Of a DNA stretch of 64,000 bases, positions 18,089 through 29,800 are shown piece after piece. The position numbers and the translations under genes are program-made. The stretch comes from Lactarius indigo (taxonomy: Eukaryota > Basidiomycota > Agaricomycetes > Russulales > Russulaceae). Every line of letters starts with the position of its first letter. Positions within the stretch are counted from its first letter, which is position 1. The stretch is taken from positions 1-64,000 of the forward strand of contig JAFKAC010000022.1 in the NCBI GenBank assembly GCA_025766275.1. The letters run 5' to 3'. The notes below the pieces were generated by a model. It was not told where the DNA came from. It worked only from the letters and a program-made list of their open reading frames with translations, and did no database searches.

Positions 18089-21000
18089 CTATTGTCCCGG
18101 CGAGGTTCCTCCAGTCGGCGCAGCAACGAGCGCCGCAGGCGCAGGCGCCCCCCCAAACATCGCCTTGAGCGACAAATCGTTCTTAGCCTGGCGCACACGC
18201 TCCGCCTCCTCCGCCCCGCCAGTCATCTTTAGTTTCTTCCCTCCCACGAAGCCCTTGAGCTCCTCCTCAAACTCGTCCGCGCGGTCCGCGAGCGCACGCT
18301 CCCGGTTCTTCTGGCTCGCCTCGATCGCCTTCAGCCGCCGCTCCGGGTCCACCGCCGCGCCGCGGATCTCCAGCATCACCGAGCTCAGCCCGCCGGCGCT
18401 CCCACCTGGCTGTTGTTGCTCCTTGTCCACCGTCGGGGTCTTGAGCGCACGTCCGCGTGCGCCGCGCGCACCCGATGAGCCGCGCAGCGAGATGACCTTC
18501 TCCACGTGCCCATATACCTCCGTGACGGCCTTCCTGTCCTCGATGAGGTCAGCGAGGAACTCCTCCTGGTGATTGAGGAACTGCTGTTCCTCGACGATGC
18601 TCTGCAGCTCCTCCTCCCACGTCTTCTTCCACATCGGCTTGACCGTGTTGATGTGCTCCGTCAGGCTCTCCAGCTCCGCGCCGACCGTGCTCAGGCCCTC
18701 CTTGATCGCCCGTAGCACCTGCGGCTTCGGCGACACGTGGCGCTTCAGCACGTCGTCCTTCACCCCCTCCACCGTGTCTTGCAGCTCTTCCATCTTCGTC
18801 AGCACGTTCTGGCTCCGCGCGTCCAGCTTCGTCTTGCCAGCGTCGATGTACGACCGCGCGCCGGGCACCTGGGTCGACGCCATCTGTCTCACCGCCTGGG
18901 TCTGGGTACGCAGCCCCGTCAACGTCGCCTTCGTCTGCTTCATGAATTCTGTATATAGTTGTCGCATGATGCCAAGGTCGCGTCGCAGGTTCTGCACCTC
19001 GTCGACCTGCGTTCGCAGGTCCGACACTATCCGGAGCGAGTACTCGGACATCACCGACGAGCCTGTCATTTGCGGCTGAAGTAGCAGCGATTGGCCCGTT
19101 TCTTGCGGCACTAGAGGTGTGCCAAAAACGCTGGCTTCGGGTTGGGTCGGCGCTCCTTCCCGTTGTACGAGACGTGAGAGTCGCCGCGCGACCTTCTGCA
19201 GTTGGCGATCGGTGGGTAATTCGACTACGCTTGTTTCATCGATCACAGGAGGTACGAGAATAGATGAACGACGGTTCTCGCCGACAGTTTTCCGAAGATC
19301 CCGGAGTTCCTGCGCGAGGCTCGAGATCTGCACATCGATATGCTTCTTAATCTGATCAAGCGCTACAGAGACTCCGTCGGTAACCGCACGTTATATCGCG
19401 AGTCGAGGGGTACTCACGTTCGATATTAAGAGATAATAGGCATTTATCTTTCACCTCGTCGGGATCCTCCAATTCATACTGTACTCCGCTCGAAGGGTCA
19501 CGGATGTATATCGCAGGAAAATCTTCTTGACCGGGGTTATATGCGAATTTGTCCACGAAGAGCATCCGCAGCGAAGAGAACGTCAGCCCCGGCTCCATCC
19601 TTGCCTTTTTCACCTCCCGCCCGACCTGTAGAAAGACGGTGATGGACTCAGGCGTGCTGGGAGCACTCGGTATGGGTTTGGGAGCAGGTGTGGCACTTGG
19701 CGAGTCCGCAGGCGTCGGCGTAGGGGGTAGCGAGGTTGTGGGCGCCGCACGCGGTAATGGCGGAACGGGAGGACGCTCTTCCACGAACTCAGGAGGCGGG
19801 GGTCCCCGAGTACGCGAGATACTGCGCTGGCGTCGCGGGGACTGCAACGGGATCGCAGGCGGGACCTCATTTTCCTCGTCCGTTTCGGTAAGCGCGGAAA
19901 GTTCTTTCGCCGTGAGCGGGCCGCCTCCACCAGCCACGAGGGAACGACGATTCGGGTGGCCAACACCCAGCTCGGAGCGCCCGCGCGGCACACCTGTCAT
20001 CTTGGAGATATTGTAGGTCGAGAAGCGCTTCGAGGCGCGCCGCTCGAGCAAATCGTTCTTCTTCAGTGCGGCGAGAGAGCTCGCGATGCCGGGATTCGCG
20101 GTGAGGTTTTCGACAGCGGGAAGCTCGGGAGGTGGAGAATGAGTGCTACTGCGGTCTGGCTCCGTCGGGCTCTGGGACGACGAATCGTCGACGACCACTG
20201 ATGGCGGCTGTGCAGGTTTGTCAACCAGTGAGTAACGCTTGACATTGGCGGGGACTTGGGGTGCCGACGCTCTGAACGGCGGGACTGGCGTCCCCTCGGG
20301 ATCGGGATCCGGTTCAGGGAGCGGGACATTCTGGGGAGGTGGTGTATATGGGGCAGGTAGGCTATGAGCGGGAGCAGATGGAGGGCGAGGATCGCCGGGA
20401 AGTCGTGAGGAACGGCCGGAGTGGTTCTGGGGTTGGGGCATAGGGGCGGGAAATCCAAATCCAAATCCTCCGACGAAATGTGTGTCGCCGCCGTTGGGCG
20501 AAGGGTCGTAGGTACCCGACTCTTTTCTTCTGGAAGATCCGACTGATGACTGAGTGTTTCTTCGCGAAAAGCCATCGTCAGTACTGGCGATGGAAGTTTG
20601 AGTGTCGCGTCTTGCATGGGTCCGGGAGGAACGGGACATTTGGCCACTGTCTGAGCGAGTGTGTCCAGATGCCTCGGATTTTGGTCTGTTGTTGGAGACG
20701 ATTTGGCGGAAGAGATGTTGCTTTCCGCGGAGCCCTTTTAATAAATTGGTGACGATGTTGCGCACCTGAGGAAGGTATCTATCAAGGGTTGTCGAGGAAG
20801 CCTCTTCGGAAAGACATTCTTCCAGAACTGCGCGCAGTTCATCCGGAAAGCCCAAGAGCTCACTTGATAGCGAGATGTGAGAATCACAATCAGTGGAATT
20901 AGATAGGGGAGACGTACGACATGTCGATCTCGTAGAAGACGAATGCGCTTACTGCGGTATTGAAGTCATTCCCCAAACGAACGTAGACGTCGCTGACTTC

Positions 21001-21339
21001 CTCTTCGGAGGCTTTGCTGATCGACCATTGCGTAAGTGATTCGAGGAGTTGCTTGATAGAAACAAGTAGACGGGTGACGGCAGACTCGACGACAGGCTAA
21101 ACGAAGTAAGCGAGAAGGTAAGCCCCGTTCCCAGGAAAGGGAACAACTCCACCCCTAGTAGATGGTATCCGCAAGCCGCAGTGCAAGCGGACGACGCAGG
21201 GAGGGTGGAGGTAGCAATAAAGGGGCTGAGAACTCACAGTTGACCGAGACTTGGTGGAAGTCACGCTTCTTGCGATTTCCGATCTGGAAGGAGAGGATTG
21301 GGTGGAAGCCGAGGGTGGTAGCGGCTGCTTCACGGCCAT
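18089..21339 (-). CDS. BUD6: Bud6/Aip3 actin- and formin-binding polarity protein
   Basis: Four exons (21339-21238, 21096-20918, 20862-19418, 19371-18089) join in frame to 1002 residues. The start includes RLLVSIKQLLESLTQWSIS and YVRLGNDFNTAVSAFVFYEI, typical of the Bud6 N terminus. A Ser/Pro-rich linker follows. The C-terminal half is the AIP3 domain, beginning ITVFLQVGREVKKARMEP and continuing into a long coiled coil (SVALDQIKKHIDVQISSLAQ). Bud6 binds actin monomers and formin to nucleate actin cables at sites of polar growth. The exon 3/4 junction lies inside the AIP3 domain (46-nt intron). It is in tandem with the PhzF-family gene, whose stop lies 87 bp upstream of the BUD6 ATG. Confidence 0.92.
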
Positions 21340-21426
21340 GACTCGGATCGTAGTAAGGACGAGACCAAAAAGTCGGATGTCGTACGTATGAAACCCTCGA
21401 CACTGATGTGATTATGTAACAACACT

Positions 21427-22384
21427 CTACTGCATGAACAACTCTCCCTTGGACACTGTCTTGACTTGTCCTGCCAGCTTGATCCTTTGATCTGCTACGT
21501 CTAATTCTATCCTAAGGTCCCCCCCACGAGCGCTGACCTGTCTCGCATTGACCACCCCGGAAATATCTTTTGTGGCCATCCAATATGGCGTCGCCAAAGC
21601 GTGTGCGGTACCGCACACCGGATCCTCGGGAACTCCGGCACGAGGTGCGAACATCCTCGTTTCGAACGCCACGCCAGGGACCGACGATGGCGCAACGACG
21701 ACATGCACCATAAACGGACTATCCCGCTTCTCCCCCCCAAACTCATCAATACGGTCACAACATACAAGTAATGGCAAAACTCACCAGTGCGTCAATGTCC
21801 ACCTCAAGGCTTTTCAAATCGTGCGTGTCCACCTCGACGAGCACATACTTGTCTAGGTGCGTCAACCCGCGCCCGGTGTACGTCACGCGCACGTGCTTCC
21901 CCAGCGCGCGCGTGAGCACGCCGCGCAGCTGCGCCTCATCCTCTCCAACGAGCGCCTCGGAACGCCCCGCGTCAAGGTCGAGCTCGATACGGCCCTCCTC
22001 CACGCGGCGCGCGATGAGGAACTTGCCCGTCGGCGCCTCGAATCGTATCGCACTAGGGCCCCCTGAGCCCTCCGCGCCGTGAAGCACCGACGCAGCCGCC
22101 ACGACCGTGCCGTGCCCACAGAGCGGCACCTCGATCTCCGGGGTGAACCACCGGATGCCGAACGTTGCTATCCCGGATGCGTCGTTTGCGTTGGTCTCGT
22201 GCGGCGCGATGAAGACCGTCATTGGTTGGTTGAAGTTCGTGGCGATCGATTGCATCGTTGCGTCTGGAAGCGCGGTCAGCGAGGACACGCGCACAACCGC
22301 GGCGGGGTTGCCCCCGTTGAGCCGGTCCGTGAATGCATTCCCTATGCTAAAGGGAAGCGTCTGTGGGCGAGCGTCGATGGTCAT
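21427..22384 (-). CDS. PhzF-family (phenazine biosynthesis-like) protein
   Basis: Two exons (22384-21785 and 21741-21427, 43-nt intron) give 304 residues, the normal length for the family. N-terminal markers are AFTDRLNGGNPAAVV and PLCGHGTV; the C-terminal half has FAPRAGVPEDPVCGTAH. The fold is that of diaminopimelate epimerase. Fungal members are of uncertain substrate, and bacterial PhzF isomerises a phenazine precursor using a glutamate. Here that region reads NFNQPMT, with Gln at the likely position, so classical isomerase chemistry is doubtful. No cluster genes are nearby, so phenazine production should not be inferred. Confidence 0.9.
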
Positions 22385-23304
22385 GTACGTATGTATATGC
22401 GAAAAGGGTGCTATAATATGTATATATACTTGTTCTCAACATCTTTATTAGGTGGCGTAGACGATATGACTCGAGCCACAAGCCGAGCCCCGTGACGGAT
22501 TGTATGTTAGGTCTGTCCCTCGTGGCGGAGCATCACTGTGAGAAACCCATGAGGGGAGGAACCCTCACCCAAACCACAATTTGAAACTGCAAAACGTCTG
22601 CCTGAGCCGAATGGACATACTAGATGCAGTAAAGCGCAGGTACAAGATCAAACGATACTGTACAGTAAGACCTCGGGCTTCTCGGCTTTCTTACAAACAG
22701 AGTCGGGTTAATTTTGCCCCCGACTTACCAAGCGGTGGGGGAGGACGTAAGGCGCGTACAGTAGCTGAATTCGTGGGTACCGTTTTGTATCTCTCTTTCG
22801 CTTTTGGCGTCGTGATCTTGAAACGGTACATACAGGCACTCCAACACAAGTTGAACGTCCGACGCCGACCCGAACTTGCAGCAGGCACCATGCAACGTGT
22901 AACGCCCGTCTACACCGACGCAAGTTAGCTCGGTCGGACGGTCGGACTCTCGAAAAGAGTTGTCTGACCTGGCGATGAATGCAATTGAGTGCCTCAGAGT
23001 CCCTCGGAATGCATGGCATTTGAAAATTTGAAAGGTTACGCGTTCCCCATTCACACATCCAACATCCTTCCGAGTCCAAAACCAAACATCGATAGCATGT
23101 GCGACACATAGAACTGGCACAGCACAGCGACAACGACAGCAACTGAGCAGGTTAGGAATACATACGGCCAGAAAACAGCACAACAACAGGAATAAAGTCA
23201 AGAGGGTGAAACCAAAAAGCGGAAGGAGGTGCAGGTACACAAATAGATAAACAATGAATTAGATCGTAACTCAGAAAAGAAGTGGCCCAAACCTCGTTCC
23301 TGCA
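22385..23304. other. Intergenic region
   Basis: Holds the upstream region of the PhzF-family gene and the 3' flank of the coiled-coil gene, both on the minus strand. Overlapping frames of 65-170 codons on both strands have no recognisable content. Confidence 0.5.
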
Positions 23305-25000
23305 CTATCCTGGCCATAAATCTTCCGGATTGAGTAGCACCGTGGGCTGCAGCGGTGTCGCGAGGTCCATCTCCACTCCATCCTCGTCGCCAGGGTCATC
23401 CAACAGGTCCCTTCCCGACGGCAAAGGCACTGGCGCAGGCGTAGGTACGAGCAGCTCGCGCAGCGCAGCCTCACGTGTGGTGGACGCAGCGAGTTCAGCA
23501 CGCAATCTATGACGAATAGGGACGACGATCAGCGACGAGCACCTAAAAGGGAGAGCGCACGGCGCACCGGATGCACTCTTCCTCAACGAGCAATATGCGC
23601 CGAAAGGTACGCCAGGGTGGCGTAGAAGTACGTGATGGTGCGTCCTGCTGCTCCTGCCGCTGGGCCCACAGGAAGAAAAAAAAAAAGTCAGTTGGACTGC
23701 TGTATCGCACGAAAGGGCGGCGAGGACGCTCACCCGTTCGTGTTGCATCTCGGAGAGGCGCTGCTCTTCGGCGCGCAGTCCCGCGAGGTCTTCTGTCACA
23801 GCGGCAATCTGCCGCGCGAGGTCTGTCGGGGGCTCTGTGTCGCGCCGAGGATGGCGCGGCGCGGGAGTCGGGGACAATGGTTCTGGAGTACGTACTAATG
23901 GCGGCGGGGTCGGCGGTAGCGCAGGACCACGTCGCGGTGTAGGTGACTCTGGTGTCGACGCGCGATTGCGCGGCGGGGTCGGCGGAAGTGGGAGGGGAGT
24001 CGTTGGGGTTGGGGTCACAGTGCTATGGTCCGGCGGCGGACTCTCGTCCAGCCTCAGCGTCGCGCGTGCATCCTCAAGCTGCGGACGAAACAACAGTCAG
24101 GCCGCCCGAATGGAGTACGAAAAAAAGGCACAAACACACACCTTCTGTACGAGCCCGGCGACCTCATGCGTCAGCGCCTCGTTCCGCGCAGCGGACTGTT
24201 GCAGGACGCGGATGGCGCTGTCGCGCGAGAAGGGCAGAATGGGGGACGTCGGGGCGGTCTCGTACCGCTCCTCGAGCTCTGCCTCGCGCCGCGCGAGTTG
24301 GGCCTCTAGCTCTGCGATGCGCTGCAGGGCCGCGGAGCGCGCTGTACGCTCGCGTTCACACTCCTCGCGCAGTGCGGTGAGCAGTGCAGCGGAGTACGCA
24401 CGTCCAGCCGCGGTCCACGTCGTCTGCGGCTGTTCGTGGAGACGACGCGGCTTGGGTGGGACTGTCGACCATCGCAAATGAGTGGCCAGTTGCGGGGGTA
24501 GAAGAAAGAAAAAAAAACGAACCTGCCAGACTTGTCGACGAGAGTCCGCTGTGTGGCCAGAGGCTGTAATCGTTGCACACTTCGACTGTGATATGCATGG
24601 TGAGGGATGTATGTGTAGTTTTTCGATATGCGACGCACCTTTCTCGATGAGATGCAGGACGGCCTCGCGCAGACTGTCTCGTTCCGCCTCCATCGCGGCT
24701 CGCTCAGCCCTGGCGGCACGCACCTGTGCCTGAAGCGCGACGCGCTGGCGGCGCTCATCAGAAATCTCCTCGGCATACGTGCGACGTTCCGAATCGAGGG
24801 TGTCGAGAGTCGCCATGAGACGTGCGTGCAGTTTGGCCGCGCGGGCGGCATGGGCCGCAAGTTGGAGTTTGGGGTCGGCAATCTACGTGGGCTGTCATAC
24901 TGAGATGTGTCGACGGGATGACGGAGTAAGGCGTGGAGAGGCGCACCGGAACGTCACTGTGGTTGTTTAAGTCCGTGCGGGAATAATTCGCGGGACCCAT
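23305..25000 (-). CDS. Coiled-coil protein of unknown function
   Basis: Seven exons (25000-24947, 24882-24639, 24585-24523, 24461-24142, 24078-23734, 23659-23568, 23506-23305) join in frame to 439 residues. Donors are unusually often GTGCGC or GTGCGT. Residues 18-100 and 140-225 are heptad-rich (KLHARLMATLDTLDSERRTY; EECERERTARSAALQRIAEL). A Pro/Ser/Thr-rich linker follows (PPDHSTVTPTPTTPLPLPPT), then a third helix (LRAELAASTTREAALRELLV) and an acidic tail. No enzyme motif is visible. The composition suits a structural or adaptor protein, but I do not recognise the family. The joined reading is coherent, which supports the exon model more than the function. Confidence 0.75.
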
Positions 25001-25102
25001 TCGTCGGCCAGAACGTGCAGGGTTGGCTGATTATGAACCGAGTTCATCAACCACAGTCGGACACTCAGGCAACTTTGTATATTTGCAGCGCACGATTGAC
25101 AC

Positions 25103-25186
25103 GGCTCAATGGTCTAGTAGTATGATTCCTTCTTCGGGTACCCCCGGAAATGGAGGAGGTCCCGGGTTCAATTCCCGGTTGAGCCC
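25103..25186 (+). tRNA. tRNA-Pro (CGG) with a 12-nt intron
   Basis: The acceptor stem GGCTCAA pairs with TTGAGCC (25179-25185), with C as discriminator. The T arm is CCGGG-TTCAATT-CCCGG. Anticodon CGG is at 25135-25137 in a loop closed by CCTTC with GGAGG, including one T-G pair. A 12-nt intron (25139-25150) follows position 37, the standard place, and can pair with the anticodon loop. The D loop reads AGTAGTA where AGTGGTA is normal, so one of the invariant GG pair is changed. A T5 stop for RNA polymerase III follows. Confidence 0.88.
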
Positions 25187-25187
25187 C

Positions 25188-25192
25188 TTTTT
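25188..25192 (+). terminator. RNA polymerase III T5 terminator of the tRNA gene
   Basis: Five T residues two bases after the mature tRNA end. Confidence 0.8.
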
Positions 25193-25460
25193 GGGTTCCT
25201 TTTTGGTTCTCCAGCAATGTCAGGGAGTAGTGTGTTGAGCTTTTAAAACACTGTACGGCTCATCAATGTGGAGGTTTGTCACTAAATACGCGCAGTTTCA
25301 CTGTAAAGGTTAGATCATGTTGATATCACATGTAGCCGGCTACCTTTTGCTTGTGTCTTCGGCATCGGCTATCCTCTCCGTTTATAACCGTAACCGCACG
25401 TCACAGACACCTTGTTTACTCCTGCACCCCCGCAAAATCTATTGAAAATCCCCCTCCACA

Positions 25461-26880
25461 ATGGCATCTTCTGCCCAAGTTGCATATTCCGGCAAGGCTG
25501 CAGTCCTTGCAAAGAGCGACCATGACGTAGTAATCGTCGCGGCAGTGCGTACTGCTATGACCAAGGTAGCTTTTCGATGTCGTTTCTAGCTTTCCTCTCT
25601 TCAACACTCGTTCTACAGGGAAAGCGAGGCGGATTCAAAGATACCCGCCCAGAGGAGCTGCTTTCAGGCATTCTTCGCGCCGTTTACACAAAGGTCAACC
25701 TCGACCCTTCACTTATTGAGGACATCAGTGTCGGAAACGTTCTCCCTCCTGGCGGCGGTGCAAGTGGGGCTCGCATGGCCGCTCTTCACGCCGGCATTCC
25801 CATTACTACCCCCATTGCGACCGTCAACCGTCAATGCTCGTCCGGTCTCACTGCTGTCAACCAAATTGCTGCACAGATCGCCTGTGGACAGATTGATGTC
25901 GGTATCGGTAAGTATTGACGCGTCCTCTTGGCCTCGTCAGCAACCTCACGTGATTGGTTGGCACAGGTGCGGGTGTCGAGTCTATGACTTTCGGTTACGG
26001 TCCTGCGACACTACCCGATGGCTGGTCCGAGGCCGTTCTTTCCAACCAAGAGTCAGAAGACTGTCTAATTCCCATGGGCATTACTTCAGAGAACGTAGCA
26101 ACTGACTACGGCATCACTCGCGCACAGCAAGATGCCTTTGCAGCCAACTCTTTCAAAAAGGCCGCGGCCGCGGCCAAGGCCGGCGGATTCCGCGATGAGA
26201 TCGCACCACTCAAAGTGAAGTGGACGGATCCCAAGTCGGAACAAGTCAAGGATATCACAGTGTCGGCGGATGATGGCATCCGTGACGGCGTTACCGCGGA
26301 GAGTCTCTCCAAGTTGAAGCCCGCGTTCAGAAAAGATGGTACTACCCACGCCGGCAACGCATCACAGATCTCCGATGGCGCCGCCGCTGTTCTCCTCGCA
26401 CGTCGCTCGACCGCGAAGCGCCTTGGCCTTCCTATCGTCGGCAAATTCGTCGCTGCTGCTGTCGCCGGTGTTCCTCCGCGAGTCATGGGGATCGGCCCCG
26501 CGTTCGCCATCCCCAAGGTGCTCAAGCAGACCGGCCTCAAGCCGGAGGACATCGAGTTCTTCGAGATCAACGAAGCGTTCGCGTCCCAAGCCATATACTC
26601 CATCGAGAAGCTCGGCCTGCCATATGAAAAAGTCAACCTTCATGGGGGTGCAATTGCCATTGGTCACCCTCTTGGCATGAGTGAGTTCTTGCCCCTCTTT
26701 GCTCGTACCCGAAGACCTTGTTAAACATTTTTTTTACCCTTCTTTCTTTACATAGCTGGTGCGCGCCAGATCGCTACTGGCTTGAACATAGCAAAGCAGA
26801 CTGGAAAGCGCATCTTTGTAACGAGCATGTGCATCGGTTCGGGCATGGGCATGGCCGCGGTATTCGTGAGCGAGCAATGA
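25461..26880 (+). CDS. POT1: 3-ketoacyl-CoA thiolase (acetyl-CoA acyltransferase)
   Basis: Four exons (25461-25565, 25619-25907, 25967-26680, 26756-26880) give 410 residues. The enzyme cleaves 3-ketoacyl-CoA to acetyl-CoA and a shortened acyl-CoA in the last step of beta-oxidation. Catalytic groups are visible: Cys in VNRQCSSGL (about 108), His in AIAIGHPLG (about 365) and the second Cys in MCIGSGMG (about 395). NEAFASQA is also typical. Length and sequence fit the peroxisomal Fox3/Pot1 type. However, the N terminus (MASSAQVAYSGKAAVLAKSD) has no clear PTS2 and the C terminus (VFVSEQ) is not a PTS1, so location is uncertain. Confidence 0.94.
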
Positions 26881-29800
26881 GCGAGCCGGTAATGACGGTA
26901 CTTTTCTTTGCAAACCATTAATGTATTCTCGTGCATCGGTTCTGCTCACATCCAGTATTCCGTGCGCCTGTACTTTACTCCCCCGTTACGCGTTACGTTG
27001 AAGTTGAAATTAAACATTACTGTCGCTAGTATTGTGATGCAACAGCTAAACAAAACCAACCCCAGAGGTGCAACGCTAATCAATCAGCCATATTGAGGGC
27101 AATACACCCTTCAATGCATGCATTGATAGATAACTTACAATCGGAAAATATGTCGTCGAGAGCGACACTCAGGAATTGGATTCAATCTGTCTGGTGCCTG
27201 GTTGTCGACGTCTGCCCAAAAAGGATGTCCGAAATGCGCGGTTTCACTTTCTAAATGTGACCAAACGTGACAGCATTTTTCTTGGTATTTTTGTACCATC
27301 TTGTTGTGGAGGTACTGTAAAAATCGTTGATGTACTGATGTAGAACTAGACAAGCCATCTATAAGGTGTTGCAACACTGGACCAATAACAGCATTTCAAA
27401 CATGCCACGCATGACACAGAGGTATCTCCGACGGTCAAGCGTTCGAGCACTGAATACACCGGTTCAAACCTCAGTTTCTCGCATGTGATAAACTGTGGGG
27501 TATCCATCGGGATCATTTGTTCATCGACGTGTTCATTTCCACCGTAGCTCGCTCGCCAGCCGAGTAGGGAACGGACTGCGGATAATGACACCATCGCGCC
27601 AGAAAGGGAAGGAAGGACGACTAAATATTACGCTGGCGTCGGGATACAAAAGCGGTCAACAGGTAAAATGGACGTCTACATGTACAGACGGATAGACACG
27701 TGTAAATGGGCATGTCCCTCCCTGACGGGACGCACCCGAAAACGAAACGGGGGCGATCTTGGTAAGGAGGTGACGTTACTCTCCCTGAACAAACCAGCAT
27801 TCAAGGTAACGCAAGTCAAAGCAGTAAAAAAAAAACAGGCTGCTTGCGTGACCCCAAATATGGACAGGTTGATCAACTTTCATGAAGAAAACAGAACAAA
27901 CAGAGGTGCTCTCTCTTAAATACACGTCTGTTTTTCGCACGCACAGACCCGTGATTTAGTCGTATCACGTGGAGGCACGCCCAGTATAAATTATCGCACC
28001 TTGCCGGCGTGGCACGTTTTTTTTTCTCTTTTTTCCCTCAGTCAGAAACGCAGCAGCGCCCGCTGCCCCGGGTGTGTACCACACACACGCGTGGGTGTCG
28101 TGCGCACAAACTTTCGCCGGTGTATGTGCGAACGCAAGGGGTTGATGCTGCGGAGAGCACGATTTTTCATCGAGACCTGGGCATGCCGTGCGCCTTGATT
28201 CGTTTTTCTTTTCGATCTACTGGTGGTGTGGCTAATCAGTTCTCGGTACATCTCTCTTTGGTTTTCCTGTGTATTATTTGTGCGTGTGCGTTTTGCCGGA
28301 TCGATATCGCAATGGCTGTATTGCTGCTCCTCTTTTTGTTGGATTGGCTGTGCAAGGCGTGGTGAAATGCTACTTTGGGGCGTTTCGGACACGATTTCCT
28401 TGATGCAGATGCAAGTATGCTTGTATATGCGTGGTGTGGCGTTTGTTTCAGTTCACTGACAATTTTCAAGAACTCCCCCCTTCTGGCTAATACGTGATCG
28501 CCGTTTTCGCCTCTCCACGGGGAAGAACACAAAAAAAAAAAAAAAAAAATTCCATTTCGTGGCCATCCCAGCGGCGACGACATACCTTACCCTGTGCAAC
28601 ACACGTACGTGGGGCGGTGGAAATTTTATTCACCACTTCGCCTGCTAGGCTCACGCTAGCTCTGAACGCCGTTTCCCGTTCGTCTCCGTACCGCGATTGA
28701 CTCCGCTTTGCCTCACTCGTCCTGGCCCGTTCTTCCTGGCTTTACTTTTGGAACAGCTGTTCTCCCGTACACAACCCATCGATCGACCCACCCTTCTAAT
28801 AAATCGTCGTCCGGTGAGATTACAGCCGCCCCACGGTAGCGACGCTCGCAGCGCGATTTATCCCGAAATAAGCCGCACATCCTTTTATGGATCGATCGAA
28901 TCGCTGAGCTCGTCGGTGTTTGCTGGCTATCGTCTCATCTTCGTACTCACCTCAACCAGCTCGTTCACAGGCAGCCATACAGGCGTCAGCTGTGCAGTGG
29001 AGTCATCTCGTTTCATGACCATGATTAGCGAGGTGGTTCGCTTCCGTCTCATTTCAAATATGGGTCGAGTCTTACTCACTTAGGCCACCTGTGCAAGTGA
29101 GCGCATTGTACTATCTCCCTTTCATACTGTCGCCGAAGGCCGTTATCCCCGTGCTGCGGCTCAAGAGTGACCATTTCAAATGACGTCCTTCTATCCTTAA
29201 GTTGTGTGGCCCGTAGATGCTCCGTACACGTCTTTTGCAACCGCATTATCGACGATCGATGTCACTTTCAAAATTTATCTATATACAGTACACATGCAGG
29301 TCGTGCAGTCCCCGTGGTGGTGGCTGGCTGATTATAATCAACCTTCAGCCCAACATTTGGAAAACGCGTTGTTGTCAATGTAAGTTATGAATGCGCGCTG
29401 CCTGTCTAGCTAACGGGTGGCTCGCTCTTTCTGACAGCCTTGTTGTGCACGTATCACAGCCATACACCGAGAGTGGCAGGAGCTGATCGCACTTCCTTCG
29501 CCCTCTCCCCCCCCCCCCCCCCCAAACCCACACGGAAAGACAAACATGTAGACAGCGAGAACCCTGATTGTCCCAATCGTGGCGCGACCAACGAGGTGCG
29601 TTGTCGGGGAAATCGCTCTCGCCACAATTCCGAACTTCATCATAGTCCGTCCGCAATATGTGCGGTAAAGCTGCGGGTTGGGCCCGTGTCTCCATGGCGA
29701 GATGGTTCCCCACTCGGTGATCGCGCAGTAAACGCGACATAGTTCAACGCCGAGGATCGCGCGCTGATCCCCGATACAGTATCTTTACCGATCTCAAACG

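Noticed and set aside
19549..20016. Plus-strand 155-codon Gly/Ser-rich frame
   Set aside because: Antisense shadow of the low-complexity linker of BUD6.
21427..22384. Phenazine biosynthesis cluster
   Set aside because: Only a single PhzF-family gene is present; such proteins are common in fungi that make no phenazines.
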